From assembly GCA_021323945.1 (NCBI GenBank), contig JAJPKA010000005.1, forward strand, positions 1-64,000: a stretch of DNA of 64,000 nucleotides, in the 5' to 3' direction. The stretch's first letter is position 1, and every line of letters starts with the position of its first letter. The notes below the pieces were generated by a model. It had not been told where the DNA came from. It ran no database searches and saw nothing but the letters and a program-made list of their open reading frames with translations. A program made the position numbers and the translations under genes. Below are positions 1-9,001 of the stretch, piece after piece. Source of the stretch: Pseudomonadota bacterium (GTDB lineage Bacteria > Desulfobacterota > Binatia > Binatales > Binataceae).

Positions 1-437
1 ATGTCGGTGGGAATGATCATCACCTGGTCAATCCCCTGTACGTCCATGTCCTGCAGGCGCGGCTTGGGCAGATACGAACCTTTGTGATCGAGATAATCCG
101 CCTGCTCCTTGGTAATCGGGTTCTTACGATGCAGATTGCGCACGTTGAGGGCACGTTGCACGTCGTGTTTGACGCCAGGGCCCGCCAGCGACAACACGTT
201 CAACATCCCGGGAGCGCCATGAATCCGCTGCGAGCCGAGACCCGTATTGGCGAACCCATTCACCACGAGCTGCTTACTGTCAGAGTCAAACCAGATGCTA
301 TGCTTCAGGGCCTCGAGTTCATCTTTGCTCAAGTACTCCTGCGCTCGCTCCCAGAGCCACGGCGGTTCCGTCACATGTGCGTCGCAATCGAAGGTCGGAA
401 AATCCTTGCTCATTGGCGCAAACTTCTGAATCGGCAT
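1..437 (-). CDS. Amidohydrolase family 2 protein, N-terminal part (cut by window edge)
   Basis: The reverse strand reads from an ATG at 437 to the window edge without a stop, giving about 145 residues. The start has a strong GGAGGA ribosome site just upstream. Near residue 16 is FDCDAHVTEPP, a D-x-H-x-x-EP pattern at the first strand of ACMSD-like metal-dependent hydrolases of the amidohydrolase 2 family. It matches in position SADCHCNEP in the complete relative at 4018-5313. The C-terminal metal-binding part lies outside the window, so substrate and completeness cannot be judged. Such proteins hydrolyse or decarboxylate small cyclic or aromatic acids; the actual substrate is unknown. It is transcribed away from the enoyl-CoA hydratase gene. 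Confidence 0.8.
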   Translation of the reverse strand, partial: MPIQKFAPMSKDFPTFDCDAHVTEPPWLWERAQEYLSKDELEALKHSIWFDSDSKQLVVNGFANTGLGSQRIHGAPGMLNVLSLAGPGVKHDVQRALNVRNLHRKNPITKEQADYLDHKGSYLPKPRLQDMDVQGIDQVMIIPTD

Positions 438-725
438 CTTTTTCCTCCGCGCAGATCACATCTTGGCAAAGAGCCCGCCCCAAAGCCAACCCTTGCTCAA
501 ACTCGGCTGCAGAGCCACAGCTCACGAGCTCTCTGAGTATACTCAGCTGCTCCCGCGAGAATTCAAGAATCCCCCCTTGCTTGCAGGCGTCTCGAGACGG
601 TCGTCTCTGGTTCATAATGGAGGAACCCGCTAGTCTTTGCGATATGAGGCCTGTATCGCACCCGGTATGAATGAGACGCGCACAACAAGTTGCCCGTCAT
701 TCTGGCAGACTTGTGGAGAAAGGCC

Positions 726-1583
726 GTGGCGGTTGAAATTGAAAAAAAGGTCGAAGACACAACCAACGAGAGCGCGCCCCTCGAGCTCATTCCTCTGCCA
801 GATCTTGAACACCTGCGTTACGTGGAACGCGAAAGGATTGGCTTGCTTAGGATTGACCGGCCCGCTGTGCATAATGCCATCAGTCTTAGGACGATGGCGG
901 AGTTGGATCGTGTTCTAACCTGGCTGGAAACAAGATCCGCGGCTCTCGCCCTTGTGCTGACCGGTTCCGGCGATCGCACCTTCGTCGCAGGGGGCGATCT
1001 CAAGGATTTCGCAAAGCTTGAGACCTATGAGGCAGCGGCGGCGATGTCTCGACAAATGCAATCACTGATGAGGCGCCTCGAAATGCTGCCGATTCCGGTC
1101 ATCGGCGCGATAAATGGGGACTGCCTTGGTGGCGGATGCGAAGTGGCTCTCGCTGCAGATATTCGCATCGTCAGCGAAACTGCGCGCTTCGGCTTCAAGC
1201 AGGTCGAACTCGGAATCACCCCCGCCTGGGGCGGTAGGCGCCGGCTGGTGCAGCTTATCGGACGCTCTAAAGCCCTGATGCTGTTGCTCAGTGGTGACTT
1301 GCTCGATGCGCGGGGAGCTGAGCAGATTGGTCTCGCTGATAAGGTAACGCCCTCTCATCAGGTTCTTGAGGCGGCGCTGGAACTGGCGCGGCGCATCGCC
1401 GCTCACCCGCCTCTGGCGGTCAAGGCCATCAAACAGGCGGTGAATCATGATTGTGCAATCAGCCAAGCAAATGAGATTGCTTTCGAGGCTGAATTATTCG
1501 CGAAAACCTGGATCTCCAGGGATCATCACGAGGCGCTGGCCGCACGGGCAGAAAAGCGCCGGCCCAACTTTACCGGGACTTGA
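726..1583 (+). CDS. Enoyl-CoA hydratase/isomerase family protein, possibly an acyl-CoA decarboxylase
   Basis: This is a crotonase-fold protein of 285 residues from a GTG at 726, which has GGAG seven bases upstream. A longer reading would start at a TTG at 690, which is less likely. The two oxyanion-hole segments are visible as VAGGDLKDF and CLGGGCEVALAADIR, and the C-terminus KRRPNFTGT is usual for the family. The Glu of GGGCE matches crotonase Glu144. The second catalytic Glu (Glu164, in FGQPE) is replaced by Gln in FGFKQVELG. The stretch ITPAWGG-RRLVQLIG resembles ethylmalonyl-CoA decarboxylase-type members more than classical hydratases. With a carboxyacyl-CoA mutase 120 bases downstream, decarboxylation of a methyl- or ethylmalonyl-CoA-like ester is a reasonable guess but not shown. 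Family assignment is firm; substrate is open. Confidence 0.88.
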   Translation: MAVEIEKKVEDTTNESAPLELIPLPDLEHLRYVERERIGLLRIDRPAVHNAISLRTMAELDRVLTWLETRSAALALVLTGSGDRTFVAGGDLKDFAKLETYEAAAAMSRQMQSLMRRLEMLPIPVIGAINGDCLGGGCEVALAADIRIVSETARFGFKQVELGITPAWGGRRRLVQLIGRSKALMLLLSGDLLDARGAEQIGLADKVTPSHQVLEAALELARRIAAHPPLAVKAIKQAVNHDCAISQANEIAFEAELFAKTWISRDHHEALAARAEKRRPNFTGT

Positions 1584-1703
1584 AGAAATTCCGCTGCGAC
1601 CCGTGGAACAGAGCTCGCTCGTTGACTGATAATTTAACCAAGCCCACGCGAAGCGGGACACCAACTTTGTCAGGCGGCTCTCGCCGCGAACATTCTTAGG
1701 TCG

Positions 1704-3422
1704 ATGAAACCTTCAGACACAGAAATGGAACAAGCGGGTTCGCTACTGACCGATGGTTTGCGGTCTTCTGCTACCGGCCAAACGTTTACCGATGCCGAGA
1801 AGCGCTGGCGCGAGCGACTCAGCAGCAAGACCCTCACACCTGCGCGTACCTCCTCGGGTCTCGAACTCGATGTGGTCTACACCCCGGAAAGTATCAGGCA
1901 TCTCGATCCTTTGGCGGACATCGGCCTACCGGGGGAATATCCATTTACCCGGGGGGTCCAGCCCACGATGTACCGGGGCCGAATTTGGACAATGCGTCAG
2001 TACAGCGGCTTCGGCACTGCCCATGAATCCAATCAACGCTACAAGTGGCTGCTCGAGCAGGGTCAGACGGGAATCTCCGTAGCCCTCGACTTACCTACCC
2101 AATTGGGACTCGATTCTGATGATCCGCAAGCGGTCGACGATGTCGGTCGGGTGGGAGTGGCAATAGATACCCTCGCCGATATGGAGACCCTCTTTGCAGG
2201 GATTCCGATTGATAGTGTAAGCACATCATTCACTATCAACTCAACCGCTGCCATTTTGCTCGCAATGTATCTCACCGTAGCGGAGCGACAGGGAGTAGCA
2301 CCCGAGAAGATCACCGGCACAATTCAAAACGATATACTCAAGGAATACGTGGCTCGCGGCACCTGGATTTTCCCGCCCGAGCCATCACTACGGCTTATCG
2401 TCGACACCATCGAGTATTGTATTAAGCATGCGCCACGGTTCAATTCGATCAGTGTCGCCGGCGCCCATTTTCGCGATGCGGGGGCCACGGCTGTGCAGGA
2501 GCTTGCATTCACCCTCGCCGATGCCATTACCTACGTCGAATGTTGCCGGAACCGCGGCTTGGAGGTCGACAAATTTGCACCGCTCATCAGCTTTTACTTC
2601 TACACGCATAACGATTTGTTCGAGGAAGTCGCAAAATATCGAGCCGGTCGGCGGCTCTGGGCCAGATTGATGAGAGAGCGTTTCGGTGCTCGCGACCCGC
2701 GGGCAATGATGTTCCGCTTTGGTGTCGTCTGCGGCGGCAGCACTTTGACCGCACAACAACCGCAAAACAATATCGTACGTGTAGCCTACCAGGCACTGGC
2801 ATCGGTCCTAGGAGGCGCCCAATCGGTATTCACCGCCGCCTGGGACGAGGCGTTCGCGATTCCGACTGAACAGACCGCCGAACTCGCGCTACGGACCCAA
2901 CAGGTACTTGCTTACGAGACGGGGGTCGCCAACGTCGCCGACCCACTCGGTGGTTCGTATTTCATCGAGGCACTGACCGATAGAATCGAACGCGAGGCGC
3001 TCTCGATTATCGAACGCATTGATCGCCTGGGAGGAATGGTGTCATGCATCCAGAGCGGTCTTATTCAGAAAGAAATCGCGATGGAAGCCTATCGGCATCA
3101 GCAGCGTATCGAACACGGAGAACAAGTCGTAGTCGGCGTCAACAAGTTTGCTCGTGAAGAACCGGAGCGCCAGCAGCTCCAGCTGTGGGAACTGGACCCG
3201 GCAGTGGGAGATCGTCAGCGTCAGGAACTTGCACGCGTCAAGGCCCAACGGGACAACCGTGCTGTCAGCGCAGCGTTGAAGAACTTGCGCGATGCCGCGC
3301 GCAGCAACCACAGCATGATGCCCCCGATCCTCGAAGCCGTCCGAGCTTACGCGAGCATTGGCGAGATTTGTGGAGTTCTGCGCGAAGAGTTTGGCACCTT
3401 CGAGGAGCCTGCCAGCATTTAA
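1704..3422 (+). CDS. Split B12-dependent acyl-CoA mutase, large (substrate) subunit
   Basis: The 572-residue protein has the TIM-barrel domain of methylmalonyl-CoA mutase but no cobalamin domain, which is encoded by the next gene. The barrel core is easily recognised (GTIQNDILKEY, FPPEPSLR, FNSISVAGAHF, CGGSTLTAQQPQNN). By alignment with Propionibacterium MCM, Tyr100 matches Tyr89 and Arg218 matches Arg207, the residues that hold the substrate carboxylate. Isobutyryl-CoA mutase has Phe and Gln there, so a dicarboxylic acyl-CoA substrate is favoured. His255 matches His244, but Ala254 replaces the neighbouring Tyr243, which may enlarge the pocket. Family and split architecture are sure. Methylmalonyl-CoA versus a larger substrate such as ethylmalonyl-CoA is not settled. 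Confidence 0.92.
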   Translation: MKPSDTEMEQAGSLLTDGLRSSATGQTFTDAEKRWRERLSSKTLTPARTSSGLELDVVYTPESIRHLDPLADIGLPGEYPFTRGVQPTMYRGRIWTMRQYSGFGTAHESNQRYKWLLEQGQTGISVALDLPTQLGLDSDDPQAVDDVGRVGVAIDTLADMETLFAGIPIDSVSTSFTINSTAAILLAMYLTVAERQGVAPEKITGTIQNDILKEYVARGTWIFPPEPSLRLIVDTIEYCIKHAPRFNSISVAGAHFRDAGATAVQELAFTLADAITYVECCRNRGLEVDKFAPLISFYFYTHNDLFEEVAKYRAGRRLWARLMRERFGARDPRAMMFRFGVVCGGSTLTAQQPQNNIVRVAYQALASVLGGAQSVFTAAWDEAFAIPTEQTAELALRTQQVLAYETGVANVADPLGGSYFIEALTDRIEREALSIIERIDRLGGMVSCIQSGLIQKEIAMEAYRHQQRIEHGEQVVVGVNKFAREEPERQQLQLWELDPAVGDRQRQELARVKAQRDNRAVSAALKNLRDAARSNHSMMPPILEAVRAYASIGEICGVLREEFGTFEEPASI

Positions 3423-3483
3423 GATTCAGAAACGGACGATGGTTATTGCCAGCTTGAAGTTCTGAGATTTGACTTGCCCTAAG

Positions 3484-3909
3484 ATGGAATCAAAGGCGGT
3501 ACGTATTTTGGTCGCCAAGCCAGGCCTTGATGGTCACGATCGCGGAGCGAAGGTTGTCGCTTACGCCCTGAGAGATGCAGGGATGGAAGTGGTTTACACG
3601 GGTTTGCGACGCACTACCGACGAAATCGTCAAGGCCGCAATCGACGAGGACGTCGACGTGATCGGCCTAAGCATTTTATCAGGGGCTCATCTTTCCCTCA
3701 CACAGAAGGTAATTGAAGGGTTGAAAGCCGCCGGCTGTGCGGACGAGATAGCGGTGGTCGTGGGCGGAACCATCCCGCCCCGCGATGTTGAATCGTTGGA
3801 AAATATCGGCGCGGCGGCTGTTTTCCCTACCGGCACCCCACTTAGTGCTATCGCTCCAAAAATTCGCGAGATCGTCACCGCCCGGCGGCAACAGCACGAG
3901 TCGCGCTGA
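3484..3909 (+). CDS. Split acyl-CoA mutase, cobalamin-binding small subunit
   Basis: A B12-binding domain protein of 141 residues from ATG 3484; an in-frame TTG at 3469 is the alternative. The base-off/His-on signature DxHxxG appears as KPGLDGHDRGAKVV near residue 16, followed by LSILSGAH and GGTIPP, the later loops of the cobalamin Rossmann fold. It starts 61 bases after the mutase large subunit and would pair with it to carry adenosylcobalamin, as IcmB, HcmB and archaeal MutB small subunits do. No MeaB/ArgK chaperone GTPase is present in the window. Confidence 0.93.
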   Translation: MESKAVRILVAKPGLDGHDRGAKVVAYALRDAGMEVVYTGLRRTTDEIVKAAIDEDVDVIGLSILSGAHLSLTQKVIEGLKAAGCADEIAVVVGGTIPPRDVESLENIGAAAVFPTGTPLSAIAPKIREIVTARRQQHESR

Positions 3910-3918
3910 GAGAAGGAT

Positions 3919-3944
3919 ACGGCAGGGCTGAGCCGTGCGTTTTT
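3919..3944 (+). terminator. Possible rho-independent terminator after the mutase operon
   Basis: A short stem ACGGC/GCCGT (3919-3923 with 3932-3936) with an eight-base loop is followed two bases later by a five-T run (3940-3944), ten bases after the small-subunit stop. It sits between convergent genes. The stem is only five pairs, so the call is tentative. Confidence 0.4.
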
Positions 3945-4017
3945 CTCGTGCCAACTGCTTGCGTTTACCACTTCTTCCGATCCGGCTACCTAAAGGTTGC
4001 GCGTGATGGTCGGCCAC

Positions 4018-5313
4018 CTAATTGATGGGCGCGCGCGCTGTGCGTCTGGCCAGCAGTTTTTCGATATCGAACTTGAACAACTTTGCGGCATTTAGCCCAA
4101 GAATTTTGGCACGGCTACCGTCGCTTAGATGCTGCATTTGACGCTCGATAGCCTCCGCCGAGTGTGGCCAGGAGCCCTCCGCGTGCGGATAGTCGTTAGC
4201 CCAGAGAAAATTATCAACCAAATTATAAGGTTCCGCTAACCGGAGACCGGCCGGATCTTCTTGAAAGGATGCCGCGCCATGCTGGCGAAAGTACTCACTG
4301 GGTAACTGCTTGAGTTTCGGGTACGCCCACAGATGGTGTTTTCGATAGGCTTCGTCCATTGCGTCGAGCGCCCAGGGCACCCAGCCAATGCCGCATTCGA
4401 TTAACGCAAAGCGCAAGCGCGGAAACCGCTCCAAAACTCCCGAAGCACACAGGCACGACATCGGCTCGATTACGGTAGGACACGCATGGGTGACGTAGTT
4501 GATGATTGCACCCCCATCCTTGCGCGCCGCCCGCGGATCCATTCCGGTAGAAATGTGAAAAGTTACGGGAAGGTCGCAGTCCTGGATTACCGCCCACATT
4601 GGGTCATATAGCGGAAGGTTATAGTTAGGGTGACGCGCGTCGTGCGGGCCCCAAATAGGCTTGCAGGGCAGATTGACCCCACGAAAACCCAGCCGCGCAA
4701 CTCGCTGGATTTCTTCGATCGCAATATTAACGTCCGCGGTCATAATCGCCGCGATGGGCGAGATGAAGTCGTTGTAACTTCCAAAGGTCTCCCACGCCCA
4801 GTCGTTCCAAATGCGGCATTGTGCCGCTCCGAATTCGACATCATGCGTGGCCCACATCGACAGGCCCTTATTCGGAAAGAGAATCTCCGCGTCAACTCCA
4901 TCGCGGGCGTGATCGCGGATCCGATCCTCGGGGGTACGCCCGGCTTCACCACGCAGGCGGTCCTCGCCTCCTTTGGGCGCATCAGCGATGTTGCGAGCAC
5001 GTAGGCGAGACCGCTGATAACCCTCCACTACCATCCATTTTTCGCCATGTTCATCGACTTCAACATGGGGCAAACGATGGCGGAATTTGCGGTCGATCCT
5101 CTCCCACCAAAGTCCGCTGGGTTCATTGCAATGACAATCGGCAGATATCATCAGATATTTGTCCGGATCATCCGGTCGCGCGGTACGCGTCCAGCCTTCG
5201 TGGCCCGGCGTTTCCAGCCTCCAACGATTTTTCTCGTCGACCGTATCGATTTGCTCGAGCATTTGCTGGTTGTCTCCCAAACTAAGCTTCTCAACGACCA
5301 CTGTACGCCTCAC
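4018..5313 (-). CDS. Amidohydrolase family 2 (ACMSD-like) metal-dependent hydrolase
   Basis: A 431-residue reading from a GTG at 5313. An ATG at 5262 (MLEQIDTV), with GGGAG eleven bases upstream, is an equally plausible start. The first-strand metal site is SADCHCNEP (about residue 60), the mid-barrel histidine is in VTFHIST, and the C-terminal aspartate region is NFLWANDYPHAEGSWP, all typical of the amidohydrolase 2 family. Unlike canonical ACMSD, the first motif is DCHCNEP rather than HxH. This group is common in actinobacteria and metagenome genomes, usually with unknown substrate. It follows the GH15 gene by 22 bases on the same strand, so they are probably co-transcribed, although no functional link is obvious. 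Confidence 0.85.
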   Translation of the reverse strand: MRRTVVVEKLSLGDNQQMLEQIDTVDEKNRWRLETPGHEGWTRTARPDDPDKYLMISADCHCNEPSGLWWERIDRKFRHRLPHVEVDEHGEKWMVVEGYQRSRLRARNIADAPKGGEDRLRGEAGRTPEDRIRDHARDGVDAEILFPNKGLSMWATHDVEFGAAQCRIWNDWAWETFGSYNDFISPIAAIMTADVNIAIEEIQRVARLGFRGVNLPCKPIWGPHDARHPNYNLPLYDPMWAVIQDCDLPVTFHISTGMDPRAARKDGGAIINYVTHACPTVIEPMSCLCASGVLERFPRLRFALIECGIGWVPWALDAMDEAYRKHHLWAYPKLKQLPSEYFRQHGAASFQEDPAGLRLAEPYNLVDNFLWANDYPHAEGSWPHSAEAIERQMQHLSDGSRAKILGLNAAKLFKFDIEKLLARRTARAPIN

Positions 5314-5335
5314 CGGCGCCGTCGGCTGTTAGTGC

Positions 5336-7186
5336 TCATACCGACGGGGTTATTTCATACTGCCCAGGTACCCAGGCGCGGGGTACCGCCCCCGCTCGCG
5401 CATGAGGCGAGCCCTTGGCGCGGGTGAGATTTTGAGCGCTATTGATGAGGAAAACATGACTAAACGCTTGCGGAAAGTTACCAAGATGGCGTCCGGTTTG
5501 CGGGTCGTATTCCTCGGCCAGCAGACCAACGTCGTTGCGCAATGTCAATATGCGCTCAAAAATCTTGCGGGCCTCTTCGTCCTGTCCCATCAGCACCAGA
5601 TTATCCACAAACCACAGGGTGCAGGGGAGAAAAGCTCCCTCGCCAGCCGGTAGCCCGTCCACGCCATCATCTTCGGTCGAATAGCGCTTAATCAAGCCAT
5701 CGTTTGAAAGTCCGCGCCGAATCGCTTCAAGGGTCCCGACCACACGTGCGTCGTTAGGTGGCAGAAAGCCAACGAGCGGGATGAGCAGCGTCGCGGCGTC
5801 CAGTTTATCGCTGCCATAGTACTGCACGAACGAGTTAATCGCTGGATTGAAACCATGACGACACACGTCGGCATGGATAGTGGCGCGCAGCGCCCGCCAG
5901 CGATCCAGGGGACCCGGCAGGCCGCTTCGCTCGATCGCTTTGACTGCGCGATCGGCACCTACCCACGCCATGACCTTCGAATGAGTAAATTGACGGCGAG
6001 GCCCGCGCACTTCCCAGATCCCCTCATCAGGCTGGTGCCATTGCGATTCGAGGAAATCCATCAGCAATTGCTGCACTCGCCAGGCGTCTTCGCCGGCTGC
6101 AACTCCATGACGCTCCGCGACGTCGAATGCATCGAAGACTTCGCCGTAAACATCGAGCTGAAATTGACTGTGGGCGGCGTTGCCGATCCGGACCGGGCGG
6201 CTATTTTCGTAGCCGGGCAGCCAGTCGAGCACCATTTCCGTCAATCGGCGATCGCCCATGATACTGTACATCGTCTGAAGTTCATGCGGTTGACCGGCTA
6301 TAGCGCGTAGCAACCAATCGCGCCACTGACAAGCTTCCTCAGTGTAGCCGGACGACAGCAAGGCGAAGAGGGTAAAAGTTGCATCTCGAAGCCAGCAGTA
6401 GCGGTAATCCCAATTCCTTACACCGCCAATCCGCTCAGGCAGCGAGGTCGTGGGGGCGGCGACGATACCACCGGTTGGGCTATAGGTAAGCGCTTTCAAA
6501 GTGATCAGCGAGCGAACAATCGGCTCGCGCCAGTAACCCGTGTCCACGTAGCGTGCCGACCATCGCTCCCACCACTGTTCAGTTTCCCTCAGCGCTTTGA
6601 GTGGCTGACGAACTGACGTTTCGTTGAGGTGCGAGGGAAACCAGGTGAGGCCGAATGCCATCGTTTCGCCGGCATTGACACTGAAATTGGCGACCGTCGT
6701 GAAATTTTCTCCGCGCATCGGCACGCGCGAGTGAAGTTGAATCGCATCAGGACCGGCCACAGCCCGGAGTCCATACGGACGGCGGCGGACCCACGGGACG
6801 ATGCGTCCGTAGTCGAATCGGAAGATTACTTCCATTCGCATGGGGACGCGGCCCCGACGTCCCTCAACGATGCGGAAGAGATCGACACGGCCGCCCCGCT
6901 CCGCAATCGGCATAAAATCAATGATCGCAACGCGATCACCGCCCGGCATTTCGAACTCGGTTTCCAGCACCAAAGTTTCGCCACGGTAGCGGCGACGAGT
7001 AACAGCTACCTCAGTGTCCGGCCTTATCAACCAGCGCCCGTTCTGCTCAGTACCAAGCAGCGCGGCAAAGCAGGCAGGTGAGTCAAATCGCGGTACGCAC
7101 AGCCAATCGATCGAACCATTGCGACCGACCAGCGCAGCGCTATAGGTGTTTCCAATCAGAGCGTAATCTTCGATCCGCAGGCTCAT
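5336..7186 (-). CDS. Glycoside hydrolase family 15 protein (glucoamylase/trehalase-like)
   Basis: The 616-residue protein begins with RIEDYALIGNTYSAALVG and NGSIDWLCVPRFDSPACF, the hallmark N-terminus of bacterial GH15 proteins. The (alpha/alpha)6 barrel follows, with RNWDYRYCWLRDATF (about residue 260) and a C-terminal segment containing EEYDPQTG and NFPQAFSH, where the catalytic glutamates lie. A GGGAG ribosome site precedes the ATG. There is no signal peptide, so it acts in the cytoplasm on trehalose or an alpha-glucan oligomer. GH15 members of this length include trehalases and glucan 1,4-alpha-glucosidases, and I cannot separate the two by eye. Confidence 0.92.
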   Translation of the reverse strand: MSLRIEDYALIGNTYSAALVGRNGSIDWLCVPRFDSPACFAALLGTEQNGRWLIRPDTEVAVTRRRYRGETLVLETEFEMPGGDRVAIIDFMPIAERGGRVDLFRIVEGRRGRVPMRMEVIFRFDYGRIVPWVRRRPYGLRAVAGPDAIQLHSRVPMRGENFTTVANFSVNAGETMAFGLTWFPSHLNETSVRQPLKALRETEQWWERWSARYVDTGYWREPIVRSLITLKALTYSPTGGIVAAPTTSLPERIGGVRNWDYRYCWLRDATFTLFALLSSGYTEEACQWRDWLLRAIAGQPHELQTMYSIMGDRRLTEMVLDWLPGYENSRPVRIGNAAHSQFQLDVYGEVFDAFDVAERHGVAAGEDAWRVQQLLMDFLESQWHQPDEGIWEVRGPRRQFTHSKVMAWVGADRAVKAIERSGLPGPLDRWRALRATIHADVCRHGFNPAINSFVQYYGSDKLDAATLLIPLVGFLPPNDARVVGTLEAIRRGLSNDGLIKRYSTEDDGVDGLPAGEGAFLPCTLWFVDNLVLMGQDEEARKIFERILTLRNDVGLLAEEYDPQTGRHLGNFPQAFSHVFLINSAQNLTRAKGSPHARAGAVPRAWVPGQYEITPSV

Positions 7187-7822
7187 CCAAGCTCCCTAAT
7201 CTTCGGAGTCAGCCGGAGGCCATCCCCGCCCTACGGCCCAAGAGCTGCAGTTTGATTTTCAAGTCTGAACTGGCCTGAGTCCAGACTCTCGCTCTTCGAT
7301 TGGCGCCCGAATGGGTCTGTCCAAGACGACCTTGTTGCGGCAATCGCCTTTCAGGCGTTGTTCGTCGCAGCATCGGACCCGACAATCTTCGTTGTGTCGC
7401 AACAAGCGCTGCCAGGAATCGGCGGCTGCATTTTGACGTCAAAAGCAAGCACCTTCAACGAGAAAGCCTCAAGATCGGTGGATGCCAAATACTCTTGTTG
7501 GCTCTGCCGCCACGAATCGCGTTAGGGTTTGGTTTAAGCGTTAGACTGACCGGGCCAGTGTGACTTGCTTCCTTTCGTCCGTTCAGCCCCCGAATTGAAC
7601 CTTTAGTGGTCGCTCGCATGCTAAACCTCGGGCGCTTGTCAACAAAAAGATCTCAAAGGGGTTACCTGGGATTGCGCCATCCGCTATATGACTACGGTCG
7701 GATCGACGACCCGACCGGAAGGTCGATCGACTACTCGGCGATCAATGTCGAAGGCGGTTATGCGGGTCGGAGATCTTCGTTAAGGCAAGTTTATTAAGTA
7801 CCGAAAGACGCCTTCTACCCCG
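7187..7822. other. 636-base divergent intergenic region before bioF
   Basis: The region lies between GH15 (-) and bioF (+). A short open frame at 7606-7797 has no protein-like features. Two signals stand out: a nested inverted-repeat element at 7331-7406 and a partial BirA-like palindrome at 7636-7668, both discussed in the findings. No tRNA-like fold was seen. Confidence 0.5.
7331..7406. other. Nested inverted repeats, possible structured RNA or operator
   Basis: CTTGTTGCG (7331-7339) pairs perfectly with CGCAACAAG (7398-7406). The enclosed 58 bases contain a second perfect hairpin CGCCT-TTC-AGGCG (7345-7357) and a weaker GTCG/CGAC pairing. The arrangement could fold as a multi-branch junction. 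It is about 420 bases upstream of bioF and has no T-run, so it is not a terminator. Strand is undecided. Confidence 0.3.
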
Positions 7823-9001
7823 ATGAATCGTTTGGACACCGAGCTCCGCTGCAGCCTTGCTGACTTGGAACGCAATGGCCTGCGGCGAAACCTTCGTATA
7901 ATCGCTAGCGAGCACGGGCCGCGGGTGGTTCACAATGGCGTGAACCTGATTATGCTGTGCTCCAACAACTACCTAGGACTGGCAGCACATCCGCTAGTGA
8001 AGAAAGCGGCGATCGCGGCGGCGGAGCGCTATGGGGTTGGTGCCGGAGCCTCCCGCCTTGTCGCTGGCAACCTTGAACCCATTCGGCGACTCGAAGCCAA
8101 CCTCGCCGACCTGAAAAAGACGGAGGCGGCCCTGGTCTTCGGTTCCGGATATCTCGCTAATCTAGGTGTTATCAACGCTCTGGTCGGTCCGGGTGACGCT
8201 GTCTTCAGCGACGAACTCAATCACGCAAGTCTCATCGACGGCTGCCGGCTAAGTAAGGCAGCGGTGCGAATCTATCGTCATTGCGACTTCGATCATCTCC
8301 GCGCCTTGCTCGAGCAAGCCGTCTCCGCCCGCCGGCGTCTTATCGTCACCGACTCTATTTTCAGCATGGACGGCGATTTCGCGCCCTTGCGAGAAATCGT
8401 CGAATTGGCACGACGGTTCGATGCGGCAGTCATGATCGACGAAGCCCACGCCGTAGGCGTGCTAGGCCCGGACGGTGCCGGCCTGGCCGCCGAGCTCGGT
8501 TTGGAGAAAGAAATCGATGTTCACGTCGGGACCCTCAGCAAAGCCTTGGGAAGCTATGGCGCCTATGTCGCTGGCTCGTCAGTATTGATCGATTTTCTAG
8601 TTAATCGCGCGCGCAGCTTCATCTACACAACCGGTCTTCCACCCGCGCTCGCCGCCGCGGCGGACACTGCCATAGAGATTATGAAAGCCGAACCCCAGCG
8701 GATTCGCCGCCTGTGGAGTAATGCGGCGCACCTCCGTCAACGGCTTGCACAGGCAGGATTTGCATTAGGGTCTAGTCGCTCCCCAATCCTTCCGCTGCAC
8801 ATCGGCGAGGCGCAAACCGCCATTGCGATGGCGGCGCGGCTGTTGGAGCTCGGCGTATACGTGATTGCCATCCGACCGCCCACGGTGCCCGCCGGGACCG
8901 CGCGACTGCGCATTACCCCCACTGCCGCTCATTCGATCGCTGACCTGGACGAAGCTGCTGACGCCATCATCCAGTCCGGGCGTGAATTGCGCTTGATATG
9001 A
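7823..9001 (+). CDS. bioF: 8-amino-7-oxononanoate synthase
   Basis: A 392-residue alpha-oxoamine synthase that condenses pimeloyl-CoA or pimeloyl-ACP with alanine in biotin synthesis. The family landmarks are present in order: MLCSNNYLGLAAHP, VFGSGYLANLG, DELNHASLIDG, DSIFSMDGDFAPL, MIDEAHAVGVLGPDGAG and the PLP-lysine stretch VGTLSKALGSYGAYV. Length is normal (about 385-400). It is the first gene of bioF-bioA-bioD, and its stop overlaps the bioA ATG (ATGA). Glycine C-acetyltransferase is the main confusable relative, but the biotin neighbours decide for BioF. Confidence 0.95.
   Translation: MNRLDTELRCSLADLERNGLRRNLRIIASEHGPRVVHNGVNLIMLCSNNYLGLAAHPLVKKAAIAAAERYGVGAGASRLVAGNLEPIRRLEANLADLKKTEAALVFGSGYLANLGVINALVGPGDAVFSDELNHASLIDGCRLSKAAVRIYRHCDFDHLRALLEQAVSARRRLIVTDSIFSMDGDFAPLREIVELARRFDAAVMIDEAHAVGVLGPDGAGLAAELGLEKEIDVHVGTLSKALGSYGAYVAGSSVLIDFLVNRARSFIYTTGLPPALAAAADTAIEIMKAEPQRIRRLWSNAAHLRQRLAQAGFALGSSRSPILPLHIGEAQTAIAMAARLLELGVYVIAIRPPTVPAGTARLRITPTAAHSIADLDEAADAIIQSGRELRLI

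Noticed and set aside
319..615. Minus-strand frame upstream of and overlapping the partial amidohydrolase
   Set aside because: The first 60 codons look faintly protein-like, but it overlaps the amidohydrolase 5' end by more than 100 bases in another frame. The amidohydrolase start has its own strong GGAGGA site.
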